DNA of 64,000 nucleotides from the NCBI GenBank assembly GCA_003132025.1, contig PKWJ01000018.1, forward strand, positions 83,403 to 147,402, written 5' to 3'. A program made the translations under genes and the position numbers. Of the stretch, positions 39,711 to 50,519 are shown piece after piece; the first letter of the stretch is position 1; each line of letters starts with the position of its first letter. The notes under the pieces were generated by a model. The model was not told where the DNA came from and did not search any database. It saw only the letters and a program-made list of their open reading frames with translations. The DNA is from Gammaproteobacteria bacterium. Its GTDB lineage: Bacteria; Pseudomonadota; Gammaproteobacteria; Steroidobacterales; Steroidobacteraceae.

Positions 39711-40874
39711 ATGAACAAGGTGCTGGTTCTGGGCGCCGGCAAGATTGGCGCGCTGATTTCCGGCCTATTGGCTGAATCCGGCGACTACCAGGTGCAGCTT
39801 GCCGATGTCGATGAGACGGCGGCGGCCGGCGTCGCGCGTGCGCACGGCCTGCAGACTATCCAGGCGGTGCGGCTCGATGCCACCGATGCCGCGGCCCTGC
39901 GCTCGCATCTGCAGGCACACCCGGTCCAGGCGGTAGTCTCCAGCCTGCCCTATCACTGCAATGCGCTGGTCGCAGCGGCGGCGCGCGACGGCGGCATCCA
40001 CTACTTCGACCTGACCGAGGATGTGGAGGTCACGCGGCGCGTGAGTGCGCTCGCACAGGGTGCGGCGGCGGCGTTCGTGCCGCAGTGCGGGCTGGCGCCG
40101 GGATTCATCAGCATCGCCGGCGGCGAACTAATCCGGCACTTCGACAGCCTGCGCAGCGTGCGGTTGCGCGTCGGCGCACTGCCGCAGCACCCGCACAATG
40201 TCCTGAAATATTCGCTCACCTGGTCCACCGAGGGACTCATCAACGAATACGGGAATCCCTGCGAGGCGATCGTTGACGGCCGGACGGTGGAAGTGCGGCC
40301 ACTGGAGGGCATGGAGGAAATCGAGATCGACGGTACCCTATACGAGGCCTTCAATACCTCCGGCGGCCTGGGGTCGCTGGCGCAAAGCTTCGGCAGCCAC
40401 TGCGAGAGCATGGATTACAAGACCATCCGCTACCCGGGACATTGCGAGCAGATGCGACTGCTGATGAACGACCTGAAGCTCAATCAGGATCGCGGTACGC
40501 TCAAGCGCATCCTCGAGAACGCCGTGCCGCAGACGCTTCAGGACGTCGTGATCGTGTACGCCGCGGTCACCGGGATGCAGAACGGCGAGCTGCGCGAAGA
40601 GAACTACGTCAGCAAGATCTACCCGCAGATCATCGCCGGGCGCCTGTGGTCGGCGATCCAGGTCAGTACCGCCTCGGGCTTGTGCTCCGTTCTCGACCTG
40701 GTGTTGACGCACCGGCAGCGCCGGGCGGGCCTTGTGACGCAGGAGTCATTCCGCTTGCCCGATATCCTCGCCAACCGCTTCGGCCGCCACCTGGCGGCCG
40801 GCGGCAGCAAGGACATCTCGGCCGACGTGGTGGTGAGCGGGGCGCCGGGTCGTCAGCGCTCGCGTGCGGGGTAA
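39711..40874 (+). CDS. Saccharopine dehydrogenase family protein
   Basis: MNKVLVLGAGKIGALISGLLAESGDYQVQLADVDE; CGLAPGFISIAGGEL; LTWSTEGLINEYGNPCEAI. Confidence 0.9.
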   Translation: MNKVLVLGAGKIGALISGLLAESGDYQVQLADVDETAAAGVARAHGLQTIQAVRLDATDAAALRSHLQAHPVQAVVSSLPYHCNALVAAAARDGGIHYFDLTEDVEVTRRVSALAQGAAAAFVPQCGLAPGFISIAGGELIRHFDSLRSVRLRVGALPQHPHNVLKYSLTWSTEGLINEYGNPCEAIVDGRTVEVRPLEGMEEIEIDGTLYEAFNTSGGLGSLAQSFGSHCESMDYKTIRYPGHCEQMRLLMNDLKLNQDRGTLKRILENAVPQTLQDVVIVYAAVTGMQNGELREENYVSKIYPQIIAGRLWSAIQVSTASGLCSVLDLVLTHRQRRAGLVTQESFRLPDILANRFGRHLAAGGSKDISADVVVSGAPGRQRSRAG

Positions 40875-40877
40875 GTT

Positions 40878-42386
40878 GTGGCCAGAAGCAACGTCAGCGC
40901 ACTGCTGAAGCATTTCGAATTGCCGCCGGGCGAGCCCGGTGGCGCGGTTGAGTGCCTGGAAAGCTTCAATCCCGGCGACGGCAGCCTGCTCGGCCGCGTG
41001 CCCACCACCGGCGCCACCGGCTATGACGAGGTGATGAACCAGGCAGTTGCGGCTGCGCGCAGCTGGGCCGACGTGCCCGCCCCGCAGCGCGGGGATCTGG
41101 TACGCCAGATCGGTGATGAGCTGCGGCGCCACAAACGCGAGCTCGGCGAACTGGTGTCGCTCGAAAACGGCAAGATCATCGCCGAGGGCCTGGGCGAGGT
41201 GCAAGAGATGATCGACATGGCCGATCTTGCCATCGGCCAGTCGCGCATGCTCTACGGTCACACCATGCACTCGGAGCGCAGTCAGCACCGCATGTACGAG
41301 CAGTGGCATCCGCTGGGCGTGGTCGGTGTCATCACCGCATTCAACTTTCCAGTCGCGGTGTGGTCGTGGAACGCATTGCTGGCGGCGGTGTGCGGCAACG
41401 CCACGGTATGGAAGCCCTCGCCTAAAACCCCGTTGTGCGCGCTGGCGGTTCAGCGCCTGTGTGACCAGGTCCTGAAACGCCATGCGGCGCCGGCGATTTT
41501 TCAGCTGCTGATCGACAGCGGCACTGAACTTGGGGCGCGCCTGGCCGCTGACCGGCGCGTCAACCTGTTGTCGTTCACCGGCTCCACCGCGGTCGGCCGC
41601 CAGATCGCGCAGACCGTGGCGGCGCGCCTGGGCCGCAGCCTGCTCGAGCTGGGCGGAAACAACGCCATCATCGTCGATGAGAGCGCCGACCTCGCGTTGG
41701 CCGCGCGCGCCATCGTATTCGGTGCGCTTGGCACCACCGGACAGCGATGCACCAGCACGCGTCGCGTGCTGGTGCATCGATCGCAGCTGCCCGAACTGCA
41801 GCGCCGGCTGATCCACGCCTACCGCCAGCTGCGCATCGGCGATCCACTCGACCCCACGACACTGGTCGGACCATTGATCGATCTCAATGCGGTGCGCAGT
41901 TTCGAGCGCGCCATCGGCACAGCCCAGGCCGCCGGCGGCACGCTGCTGGTCGGCGGCAAGGTGCTGGCGCGACCGGGTCACTTTGTCGAACCGGCGATCG
42001 TGCTGGCACGCAACGACTGGGACATCGTGCAACACGAGACCTTCGGGCCGATCCTGTACCTGATACCGGTGGCTTCAATCGACGAGGCGATACGGCAGCA
42101 GAATGAGTCGGCCTACGGCTTGTCCTCGAGTCTATTCACCCAGCGACTGCAGCACGCCGAGCTCTATCTGAGTCACCAGGGCAGCGACTGCGGCATCGCT
42201 AACGTCAACATCGGCACCTCCGGGGCCGAGATCGGCGGTGCTTTCGGCGGCGAGAAAGACACCGGCGGCGGCCGCGAGGCCGGCTCCGATGCCTGGAAGG
42301 CCTACATGCGCCGGCAGACCAATACCGTCAACTGGAGCTCGGCGCTGCCGCTGGCGCAGGGCATCGAATTCGATCTTGCGCCGTGA
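40878..42386 (+). CDS. Aldehyde dehydrogenase, ALDH7/AmaB-like (alpha-aminoadipate semialdehyde dehydrogenase candidate)
   Basis: [103 protein letters not shown]. Confidence 0.93.
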   Translation: MARSNVSALLKHFELPPGEPGGAVECLESFNPGDGSLLGRVPTTGATGYDEVMNQAVAAARSWADVPAPQRGDLVRQIGDELRRHKRELGELVSLENGKIIAEGLGEVQEMIDMADLAIGQSRMLYGHTMHSERSQHRMYEQWHPLGVVGVITAFNFPVAVWSWNALLAAVCGNATVWKPSPKTPLCALAVQRLCDQVLKRHAAPAIFQLLIDSGTELGARLAADRRVNLLSFTGSTAVGRQIAQTVAARLGRSLLELGGNNAIIVDESADLALAARAIVFGALGTTGQRCTSTRRVLVHRSQLPELQRRLIHAYRQLRIGDPLDPTTLVGPLIDLNAVRSFERAIGTAQAAGGTLLVGGKVLARPGHFVEPAIVLARNDWDIVQHETFGPILYLIPVASIDEAIRQQNESAYGLSSSLFTQRLQHAELYLSHQGSDCGIANVNIGTSGAEIGGAFGGEKDTGGGREAGSDAWKAYMRRQTNTVNWSSALPLAQGIEFDLAP

Positions 42387-42441
42387 ATCGGCGCGATGTC
42401 CGTCGCCTGGTGCCGCCGCAACCTACTTGTTTCGCCGCAAC

Positions 42442-43752
42442 CTAGAAGGGAAACGCCTTGGAGAGCCGGGCGCGCACGCCGATGCCGTACAGCACGTTGC
42501 CGGATGCGATCGTGATCGGCAGGAACTGCGTGAGGTACGGACCTGAGTAGTGCGCGATCATGAGGCCCGCATACACGTCAAAGTGCTGGCTGAATTTGTA
42601 ATCCGGCAGGATGGCAAACTGCTGGATCGTGTACTGGTCATTGTGATTGTTGCCGCCATTGTTCACGTTGTAATAGCCGACATTGACAGAGAAAGCCGGT
42701 GTGAACTGATAGTCGGCGCCCACCCAAAATACCGTAATCGGCGCGGCACCCCAACTGGGATCGAACGCTTTTGCCGTTACCAGACCGGCTATCGGCATGT
42801 TGTAGTACGAAGTGATCTGCGTGCTCCAGTTATTCGAACTGGAGGGCACCGTCTGATCGGTGTGCTCCACGCCGGCGTAGAGCCCCGCGCTACTGGTCAG
42901 GTCATACTTGCCCCCGAGCATGAACCCGGATGAGTCCGATACCCTTAGGCCCACGTCATTCGTAAACAGCTTGTACGACAGGGCGGGCGTATTCCTGGTC
43001 TCAGAACCGGCCAGCTCCAGACTCAATGGGCCGCGGCGGTACCCCACCATGCCCTCGAGTGCCGTGCCAACATCGGCCGCCTCGGAGCTATCGGTCTGAC
43101 CAAATTTGTACTGTACGCCGAAGCTCACGTCGCCGATCTTGTCTTCGTATCTGACACTGTTGTCCAACCGGCCATTCTCGGTAATGCCAAGACCGCCGCC
43201 GATGGTGCCGGAGTAACCGATCGGCGAATACAGGCCGGACGCATGCAGCGGATCGAATTCCGATATCTGTTCGGTCGAGAAGGCTATGGTGCGCCCCAGC
43301 TCGATGGAGCCAAATAGCGGCGCCCCGACACCGACGTACTGGGCACGCGAAAATGCCTGGCCGTTGATGGACGACGCGCTGCTGATCGTGGTCAGGTCAT
43401 TCGCATTGTTCAGCACCGACCGACCGTTGTTGGCGATCTCACCCGAGGCGGTGTTGATCGCGCCTTCCAGCTTGGCGAAGGCGCTGAATCCGTTGCTGAA
43501 TGTTTCGTTGCCTTGCAGGCCATAGCGCGACATCTGTTCCGCACCGGAAACCACCGCCCATCTTGAGCCCTGGTCCTGGCCGGGGACGTTGTAGGAATTG
43601 AAACCAAAGGTATGAACGTCGCTGGTCGGCAGCGAGTGCTCGATATGGGCAATGCTGTCATCGAGGATGACATACAGCTCCAACGAGCCATCCGCCTGTG
43701 CGACGCCGGCGGTCGCGCTCATCAGGGCCAAGGCCAGAACTGACTTCTTCAC
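42442..43752 (-). CDS. Gram-negative porin
   Basis: GTG-start signal peptide (V/M)KKSVLALALMSATAGVAQA then SLELYVILDDSIAHIEHS...RYGLQGNETFSNGFSAFAKLEGAINTASGEI; alternating beta pattern ending in aromatic F. Confidence 0.85.
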   Translation of the reverse strand: MKKSVLALALMSATAGVAQADGSLELYVILDDSIAHIEHSLPTSDVHTFGFNSYNVPGQDQGSRWAVVSGAEQMSRYGLQGNETFSNGFSAFAKLEGAINTASGEIANNGRSVLNNANDLTTISSASSINGQAFSRAQYVGVGAPLFGSIELGRTIAFSTEQISEFDPLHASGLYSPIGYSGTIGGGLGITENGRLDNSVRYEDKIGDVSFGVQYKFGQTDSSEAADVGTALEGMVGYRRGPLSLELAGSETRNTPALSYKLFTNDVGLRVSDSSGFMLGGKYDLTSSAGLYAGVEHTDQTVPSSSNNWSTQITSYYNMPIAGLVTAKAFDPSWGAAPITVFWVGADYQFTPAFSVNVGYYNVNNGGNNHNDQYTIQQFAILPDYKFSQHFDVYAGLMIAHYSGPYLTQFLPITIASGNVLYGIGVRARLSKAFPF

Positions 43753-44069
43753 GGGTGCTCCTGGTAACGCATATGCAGCGCGCCGCAAAAATGCGTGCGT
43801 CAACGTGACAATGATCGTGGGCAACCTGGCGTTGTAGGTCGCGCCCTCGACGCGATGCTTCTTAAAGCCGCCCGATCTGCCATCGAGGGCTTCTCGCCAG
43901 CGTTATATGCCTCTGTATATATCGTGGCATGCGACCACGCATTATGCAATGAGGAACCAGCCGTGGCGTGGCCGAAACAACCCGGCGACAAATCATTCGA
44001 CAGTCGACGTGGAGCAGCCGCGTCGCCGCCCTCTCAGAGAATCATTCTGTCATTTCGAGCACTGGCCGA

Positions 44070-44552
44070 TCACTCGCCCCGCCGCGCCGCCTCGATTGCA
44101 GCGATGTCTATCTTCTTCATTGGCATCATGGCTTCGAAAGCGCGCTTTGCCGCTGCTGGATCGCGGTCGGAGAGCGCGGCAATCAGGGCGCGCGGGGTGA
44201 CCTGCCATGACACACCCCACTTGTCCTTGCACCAGCCGCACTGACTTTCCTGGCCGCCATTTCGCACGACCGCGTTCCATAAGCGGTCGGTTTCGGCCTG
44301 ATCGTCGGTCGCGATCTGAAACGAGAACGCCTCGTTGTGCTTGATCTGCGGCCCGCCGTTAAGCCCAACGCAGGGTATGCCAATCACAGTAAACTCGACC
44401 ATCAGGACATCGCCCTGCTTGCCGCCGGGATAGTCGCCCGGCGCGCGGTGGACCGTGCCCACAGTGCTGTCCGGGAAGGTATCGGCATAAAAGCGAGCAG
44501 CGTCCAACGCCGTACCGTCATACCACAGAAATATCGTGTTCTTGTTGACCAT
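44070..44552 (-). CDS. VOC family (PhnB/3-demethylubiquinone methyltransferase-like) protein
   Basis: NTIFLWYDGTALDAARFYADTFPDS...QCGWCKDKWGVSWQVTPRAL. Confidence 0.88.
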   Translation of the reverse strand: MVNKNTIFLWYDGTALDAARFYADTFPDSTVGTVHRAPGDYPGGKQGDVLMVEFTVIGIPCVGLNGGPQIKHNEAFSFQIATDDQAETDRLWNAVVRNGGQESQCGWCKDKWGVSWQVTPRALIAALSDRDPAAAKRAFEAMMPMKKIDIAAIEAARRGE

Positions 44553-44886
44553 CGTCGGGCTCCAGCGAGAGTCGATGTAAGCTCCATAAGGTTGACGCTG
44601 GCGCAAGTCGAACGGTATCGCCATCCACCCGCCCTCGCGTTGAGCCGTAGGAAGCCGCCGACCAACGCGACTAGCGCGCGTGTCGAAGTGTTTGCCGGAG
44701 AAATCTCCACTGCGGTGGAAACTTCAACTCCCGCTCAATCGCCTGAAAGCGCGGCTCCTTGCGCAAGGGATCCAAGAGCGGGTCAGTCTTCAGAGCAGCA
44801 CCAATGCTCCCGCAATATTCAACCGGCGATAGCTCACTGACCGTCCCAAATAGCTGTGACAGCGCGCATCATACTGCGCGCCAAAC

Positions 44887-46402
44887 TCAGTCGATGACGG
44901 CCAGCGACGGACCCTGTGACCCGCCCGGCGGGACGAGCGGTACCGGCTGCCCGCCGGTGAGGTTCGGCAGCAATTGACCGGCCGTCTCCGGGTCGGTGCT
45001 GATCGAATAGACCCACAGGTTGAGCGTGGCGGAATCGAAGCTGACGGAAGTGATGTAGACAAACTGTCCGGACGGATCACAGACGATGGCATATGGCTGG
45101 CCATCGATCTGCAACGCCGTTCCAATCTGCGCAACCGAACCGGACGTCTGATCAACGGCCAGGGCTTGCACGCTGTCATCGGCCGGCGTGAAATTAAAGT
45201 ATTGAGGAAGTAGAGGTACCTGCCGGACCGATCCGCGGCCAGTGCACCCGCGTTGCTGGCAACGGCAACGCCTGTCCCCGCGGGCGTGAGCGCCCCCGTG
45301 TTCGAATCGATCGTGTACGGCAGCACGGTGGGTGCCGCTTGCCACGGGATGGTCTGATCGCTCGTGAGGTAGAGAAACCTCCCCAACCGATCAATAGCCA
45401 TGGTTACTGAGATGTTGTCTGGCGAAATCGCCGGCCCCGCGGTCAGCTGACCGGTCGCGCCATTGATTCCATAGGCTGTCACCGTGGCTGGGGAAGGACC
45501 GACCACCCCGGTATCGTCCGCGGTCAACACGTACAGAAACTTTCCGTCCGGCGTGGCGGCGAGACGGACCGCGGTATTACCGTCAAATGTCAGCGCCGTA
45601 CCCGCCGGGCTCAAGGCGCCACTAACTGCATTGACCGCGTAGCCGCTGAGCGTCGCTTCCGGGGGATTGAGAGGAACCCCCGGAACCGGGCCCGGAATCT
45701 GGCCGTAGACGAACAGGAACCCGGATGCGGACATTACCATCTGGTACGGAGATACTGTGAGGGGCATAGCCGGACCGATCGATGTCAAGGCTCCCGTGCC
45801 GGCATCCACGGCATAGGCCGAAATACTGTTGGACGCAAGATTACCTGCGTAGAGAAACTGTCCGCCCCGTGCGGTGACCATGTTCAACGGGTCCGAGCCG
45901 GTCGCCACCGGCGCGCCGGTTGGTAGCAGCGTGCCTGTGCCCGCGCTGATGCCGAAGGTCAGGATCTGGTTGTTGGGCCCCGCGGCCGAGTACAGAAAGC
46001 CGGCCACAATCGAACAGCCGACCGAGATATCGGTGACCGCCGCCTGGCCGATGGTGCCAGATGTGTTGCTGACTGAGCACACCTCACGCTCTGTCGACGG
46101 CTGATTGCTCACGGTCACGGCATAGGCCGAGCCAGTCGTCATTGCTGCCGGAAAAACAAAGGTGCCGTTCGCCGCAACCAACAGCGGCGGACCGCCGTTG
46201 AGTTGCAGCGTAAGACCTGCGCCCTGCAGACCGCTGACCGTGCCGCCTACGGTCAATCCATTGGCGGCGCTGGTTGCGGTCTGTGCGGATGGGCGCTTTG
46301 ACCAACCGCGTCGTCGCCCACAGAGGGAATTTCCAGCTGCTGGTTGCCGCAGGCACTCAGCAGCAGCAATGCTGGAGCAAGGGTGCGACTTCGATTGCGC
46401 AT
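44887..46402 (-). pseudogene. Beta-propeller (6-phosphogluconolactonase/YncE-like) lipoprotein, apparently disrupted by two frameshifts
   Basis: Lipoprotein signal MRNRSRTLAPALLLLSACGNQQLEIPSVGDDAVGQ in one frame (start 46402), the main propeller in a second frame (ORF 44790..46496), and the last blades in a third frame (ORF 44887..45345). Confidence 0.75.
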
Positions 46403-46514
46403 GGTAGCGGCCCTGTCGGCGGGCGGCGTAGCTCCGGACTCGAACGGTCAGGTCGCCCGCTTCGAAGATTATCCCGCACTCGGCCGAATTTGGCACGAAG
46501 CCTTTGCCATAACC

Positions 46515-47897
46515 CTACGAGCGGCCCGGCAGGCGCAGCTCCACGCGCGCACCGCCGAGCGCCTGCGAGGCGTCGATGAACAACTGGCCGCCGTACAGCC
46601 TGACGGTTTCGCGCACCATCGCCAGTCCCAGTCCATGACCGGGCACATGCTCATCGGCGCGAACGCCGCGCTCAACCACGCGCGTACGCAGTTCCTCGGG
46701 AATTCCTGGCCCATCGTCTTCCACCACGATCGCCAGGCGCCGCGGCAGTCCGCGATCGGGGTCGAAGCGCGCGCTTACCAGTACGCGCGAGCGGCACCAT
46801 TTGCAGGCGTTGTCCACCACGTTGCCCAGCAACTCGAGGATATCGCCGCTGTCGCCGAGAAAGCCCAGCTCCGGCGATGCATCGATCTCGATCCGCAGAT
46901 CCTTGCGCGCGTGCACCTTCATCAGCGCGGCGCGCAGATCGGTCAGCAGCGCCAGCACCGGCACCGGCGCCTGACCGAACGTGGCGCCCCCGCCGGCTGC
47001 AGCACGCTTCAGCTGGTGTTCGACGATCTGCGCGATGCGATCGATTTCCAGCTGGATGACCGCCTCCGATCGACGCTCGTCGCTGTCGGCACTGCCGAGA
47101 CTGGCGCGGATCACGGCCAATGGGGTTTTCAGGCTGTGCGCCAGATTCCCGAGCGTATCGCGGTAGCGCACGATCCGGTTGCGCTCCGATTCAAGCAGCG
47201 CATTCAGGCCCGAGGCCACGCCGGCGAGCTCGCGCGGATAACCCTCGCCCAGCTGCGACGCAGTACCGCTTTCCAGCGCCGTAATCTCCTGCTCGAGGCG
47301 CCGCACCGGCGCCAGTGCGCGCCGCATCATCCACGCCATGGTACCCAGCAGGACCAGATCCAGCGCCCCAAACCAGCCAGCCATGCGCTGCCGGAACAGC
47401 CACAGCTCGCGCATCTGTGGCGCCGTGCTGTCGGCCGCCGTAAACACCAGTTTCTTGGAAAGACCCGAGCCATAGGCCCACTGCAGGCCGCGGCTGAGCT
47501 CAGCGATGGTGCTGCCATCGCGCGCGAGTTGATAACGAAAATCCACTCCGCCGACGGGCAATTTGCTGCCGAGCACGAGATCGGTACCGGCCAGCGACGG
47601 CGAGCTCCACAGCAGCTTGCCGGTATCGTCGCGCAGCGCCGCGTACTGGCCAGAACCCGGCACGTCCAGTCGCGACTCCGGGTCGAGCAGGTTGACCACC
47701 AGCTTGCCGTCAAAATCGAGATCCACCGCGGTGACCAGTGCCACCACCTGTTCCTCGAGCCGATCGCGCAGTGCCGCGGTACTCTGCTGGCGAAACACGT
47801 AATCGATGGCTGACGCGGTCAACACGAAGAACAGCAGCAGCGGCAATGCGACCGCGATCAGCAGTCGGCGGCTGACCGACGGCGGTCCACGCATCAT
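46515..47897 (-). CDS. Two-component sensor histidine kinase (PhoQ-like)
   Basis: YRDTLGNLAHSLKTPLAVIRASLG H-box, NVVDNACKW, DDGPGIPEE, GHGLGLAMVRETV; next to an OmpR-type regulator. Confidence 0.9.
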   Translation of the reverse strand: MMRGPPSVSRRLLIAVALPLLLFFVLTASAIDYVFRQQSTAALRDRLEEQVVALVTAVDLDFDGKLVVNLLDPESRLDVPGSGQYAALRDDTGKLLWSSPSLAGTDLVLGSKLPVGGVDFRYQLARDGSTIAELSRGLQWAYGSGLSKKLVFTAADSTAPQMRELWLFRQRMAGWFGALDLVLLGTMAWMMRRALAPVRRLEQEITALESGTASQLGEGYPRELAGVASGLNALLESERNRIVRYRDTLGNLAHSLKTPLAVIRASLGSADSDERRSEAVIQLEIDRIAQIVEHQLKRAAAGGGATFGQAPVPVLALLTDLRAALMKVHARKDLRIEIDASPELGFLGDSGDILELLGNVVDNACKWCRSRVLVSARFDPDRGLPRRLAIVVEDDGPGIPEELRTRVVERGVRADEHVPGHGLGLAMVRETVRLYGGQLFIDASQALGGARVELRLPGRS

Positions 47898-47913
47898 CGG
47901 CCGATACCTGCGA

Positions 47914-48597
47914 TCAACCCGGCCGTCGCGGCAGGCTCAGGCGGTAGCCGCGGCCGCGCAGTGTCTCGATCGGCTTGATGATCTCGTCGGGGTCGAGCTT
48001 GCGGCGCAGGCGGCCGACCAGCACCTCGACCACGTTGCTGTCGCGATCGAAATCCTGTTCATACAACCGTTCGGTGAGCTCACTCTTGGAGATCACCTCG
48101 CCGGCGCGCAGCATCAGGTGCTCGAGAATCCGATATTCGAAACTCGTCAGCTCCACCGCCGCGCCGCTGACGCTCACCGCCTGGGTGCGCGTGTCGAGTT
48201 CGACCGGCCCGCAGGCGAGCTTGGCGCTGGCCCAGCCGCCGGTGCGTCGCAGTAGCGCTGACAGGCGCGCCTGCACTTCGGCGAAATGAAACGGTTTGGC
48301 GACGTAGTCGTCGGCACCTGCGCTCAGGCCCTCGACCTTGTCCTGCCAGCGGTCGCGCGCGGTGAGTATCAGTACGCCGTAGGTCTTGCCGCGCGCGCGC
48401 AGTTCGCGTATCAGGTCGAAACCCGACAGCTTCGGCAGACCGAGGTCGATGATCGCGACGTCGATCGGAAATTCGGTAGCCGCGTACAGCCCTTCTTCCC
48501 CGTCCGCGGCCAGGTCGACGCTGTAACCGGCCGCCGACAGATCGGCTTTCAGCACTTCGCGGATCGACGCCTCGTCTTCCACCACGAGCACGCGCAC
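47914..48597 (-). CDS. OmpR/PhoP-type response regulator
   Basis: MRVLVVEDEASIREVLKADL...AIIDLGLPKLSG...KPFHFAEV; wHTH LTSFEYRILEHLMLRAGEVISKSELTERLYEQDFDRDSNVVEVLVGRLRRKL. Confidence 0.94.
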   Translation of the reverse strand: MRVLVVEDEASIREVLKADLSAAGYSVDLAADGEEGLYAATEFPIDVAIIDLGLPKLSGFDLIRELRARGKTYGVLILTARDRWQDKVEGLSAGADDYVAKPFHFAEVQARLSALLRRTGGWASAKLACGPVELDTRTQAVSVSGAAVELTSFEYRILEHLMLRAGEVISKSELTERLYEQDFDRDSNVVEVLVGRLRRKLDPDEIIKPIETLRGRGYRLSLPRRPG

Positions 48598-48623
48598 TCA
48601 CGTCCCCCGAACGTCGTTGTCGG

Positions 48624-48971
48624 TCAAGGCACTTCGGCGCCGGTGCGGGCATCGACACGCACGATCCATACCTTGCTGGCGCTGGACAGCAGTCGGAACA
48701 CGTACAACCGGCGACCGTCCTGATCGGCTATATCGGTGCGTACCACGCGCGCCCCATAGCGTTTCTGCACCAGCGCCGTGGCCTCCTCGCGCGACAGTTC
48801 GTGGTCGATGCGGGACTGGGGCGCCGGTGCCTGCGCCTGCGGACTGGCGGCACACAGCCCCGCCGCTCCAAGCATTGCGGCCGCAAAAAGCAGGCGGCAG
48901 CCCCGCCGCGCCAATCGCGCTGTGCTCATGTCCACAGTCATCAAATCGCCGCCCCGTGCGCCCGCGGGCAC
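48624..48971 (-). CDS. Secreted PepSY-domain protein
   Basis: Signal peptide then LSREEATALVQKRYGARVVRTDIADQDGRRLYVFRLLSSASKVWIVRVDARTGAEV. Confidence 0.8.
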   Translation of the reverse strand: MPAGARGGDLMTVDMSTARLARRGCRLLFAAAMLGAAGLCAASPQAQAPAPQSRIDHELSREEATALVQKRYGARVVRTDIADQDGRRLYVFRLLSSASKVWIVRVDARTGAEVP

Positions 48972-49022
48972 AATGTAATGAACGGGGCGAGCCTAGTCGG
49001 AGCGCTCTGAACCGGGCCTGAA

Positions 49023-49826
49023 TCAATATTTATCCCCTTTAGTCAACGACTTGGCGTCATGCCAGAGTTCATCCCACTGTGCCGCGGTCAGCTTGTCGAG
49101 CGACAGCCCACGCGTCGCGGCAGCCTGCTCCATGCACTCGAAGCGCCGTTCGAATTTTAGCGCCGACCGACGCAGCGCGTCTTCTGCGTCCACCTCCAGA
49201 TGGCGCGCCCAATTGGCGACGGTGAACAGCAGATCGCCAATCTCTTCCGCGACCTGATCGTGCTCCGCGGCCGCGACCGCGGCGTCGGCTTCGGCGAGTT
49301 CTTCGTTGATCTTGCTGCGCACGCCGCTCGCCGCCGGCCAGTCGAAGCCGACGCGGCGTGCACGGCGGCCGAGCTTGGCGGCGCGCGCCAGCGCCGGCAG
49401 CGCCCGCGGAACATCCGACAGTACGCCAGACATTCCCGCGGCCGCGCGCTCGCGCGCCTTCTGCATCTCCCAGGACACGTGCAGTTGCGACACCTCGAGC
49501 GCCTGGGGTTCAAGAAAGATATGCGGATGGCGCCGGATGAGTTTGTCGCGGATGCCACGCGCCACCGAGGCAAAATCGAAACTGCCGGCCTCCTCGGCCA
49601 TGCGCGCGTGGAACACCACTTGGAACAGCAGGTCGCCCAGCTCATCGCGCAGGCGTGCCAGATCGCCACGCCCGATGGCGTCGGCGACCTCGTAGGCCTC
49701 TTCGATCGTGAACGGCGCGATGCTGACGAAATTCTGCTGCCGATCCCATGCGCAGCCGGTTTCGGGGTCGCGCAGGGTGCGCATCAGGGCCAGCAGTGCC
49801 TCGAGTTCGTCACCGGCGGCGCTCAC
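49023..49826 (-). CDS. mazG: Nucleoside triphosphate pyrophosphohydrolase MazG
   Basis: LLALMRTLRDPETGCAWDRQQNFVSIAPFTIEEAYEVADAI...ELGDLLFQVVFHARMAEE; second MazG unit EEIGDLLFTVANWARHL. Confidence 0.94.
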   Translation of the reverse strand: MSAAGDELEALLALMRTLRDPETGCAWDRQQNFVSIAPFTIEEAYEVADAIGRGDLARLRDELGDLLFQVVFHARMAEEAGSFDFASVARGIRDKLIRRHPHIFLEPQALEVSQLHVSWEMQKARERAAAGMSGVLSDVPRALPALARAAKLGRRARRVGFDWPAASGVRSKINEELAEADAAVAAAEHDQVAEEIGDLLFTVANWARHLEVDAEDALRRSALKFERRFECMEQAAATRGLSLDKLTAAQWDELWHDAKSLTKGDKY

Positions 49827-50497
49827 GCCGTGGCCCCGGCGAATGCCTGGCGCAGATTCGCCAGGATGCCCGCAGTCGCGCCCCAGATGTTGTATGGCCC
49901 GAAGGACAGCTCCCAGGTGTCGACTTCGACGTCGCGAATGGTGCGGCGTCCGACGCGGTAGTTCGCCGCGGCCAGGGCCAAGCCCAGCGGCAGCTCGAAC
50001 ACTTCAGCCACTTCGGTGCCATCGGGCTCGGGAGTAACACCGGGTTGCACCAATGCCACCACCGGCGTGATGCGATACCCGGTCTGCACCACATGGTCGG
50101 ACAGGAATCCGATCGGGTCGATGGCGCTGGGGGCAATGCCGATCTCCTCGCCGGTCTCACGCACCGCCGCGGCAGCGATATCCGCATCCTGCTCTTCGAG
50201 CCGGCCGCCCGGAAAGCTGATCTGGCCCGCGTGCCGACGCAGATGGCTTGCCCGTACCGTCATCAGCAGTGTCGGCGCCTGAACCCGATCGATGATCGGC
50301 ACCAGAACGGCGGCGACCTTCAGCGACGCTGGCCAGGTCGCGCGCAGCCGCGCCCGCACGGCGGCGGATTCCATCGCCAGGCCGGCCGGCCGGCAGTGCT
50401 CGGGCCGATGATCGGGGGCGGGCATCAGGCCACGTCGCAGGCGCGCCTGCCAGTCGGCCGGCAGCTCATGCGCAACGGTCGGCGCCGGCGCAGCCAT
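49823..50497 (-). CDS. NUDIX hydrolase, CoA pyrophosphatase-like
   Basis: GQISFPGGRLEEQDADIAAAAVRETGEEIGI Nudix box; start chosen at MAAPAPTVAHEL to avoid overlap with fumC. Confidence 0.9.
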   Translation of the reverse strand: MAAPAPTVAHELPADWQARLRRGLMPAPDHRPEHCRPAGLAMESAAVRARLRATWPASLKVAAVLVPIIDRVQAPTLLMTVRASHLRRHAGQISFPGGRLEEQDADIAAAAVRETGEEIGIAPSAIDPIGFLSDHVVQTGYRITPVVALVQPGVTPEPDGTEVAEVFELPLGLALAAANYRVGRRTIRDVEVDTWELSFGPYNIWGATAGILANLRQAFAGATA

Positions 50498-50519
50498 GGG
50501 TCTCCTCCGCCATCGATGC

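Noticed and set aside
40746-42035. 429-aa minus-strand ORF opposite the ALDH7 gene
   Set aside because: Antisense shadow ORF; no motif.
43753-44069. ~300-bp gap between porin and VOC gene as a possible RNA gene
   Set aside because: No tRNA-like cloverleaf or clear hairpin found by eye; short ORFs there lack motifs. A covariance-model search (Infernal/Rfam) would be decisive.
46344-47813. 489-aa plus-strand ORF opposite the PhoQ-like kinase
   Set aside because: Antisense shadow ORF; the kinase on the minus strand has all expected motifs.
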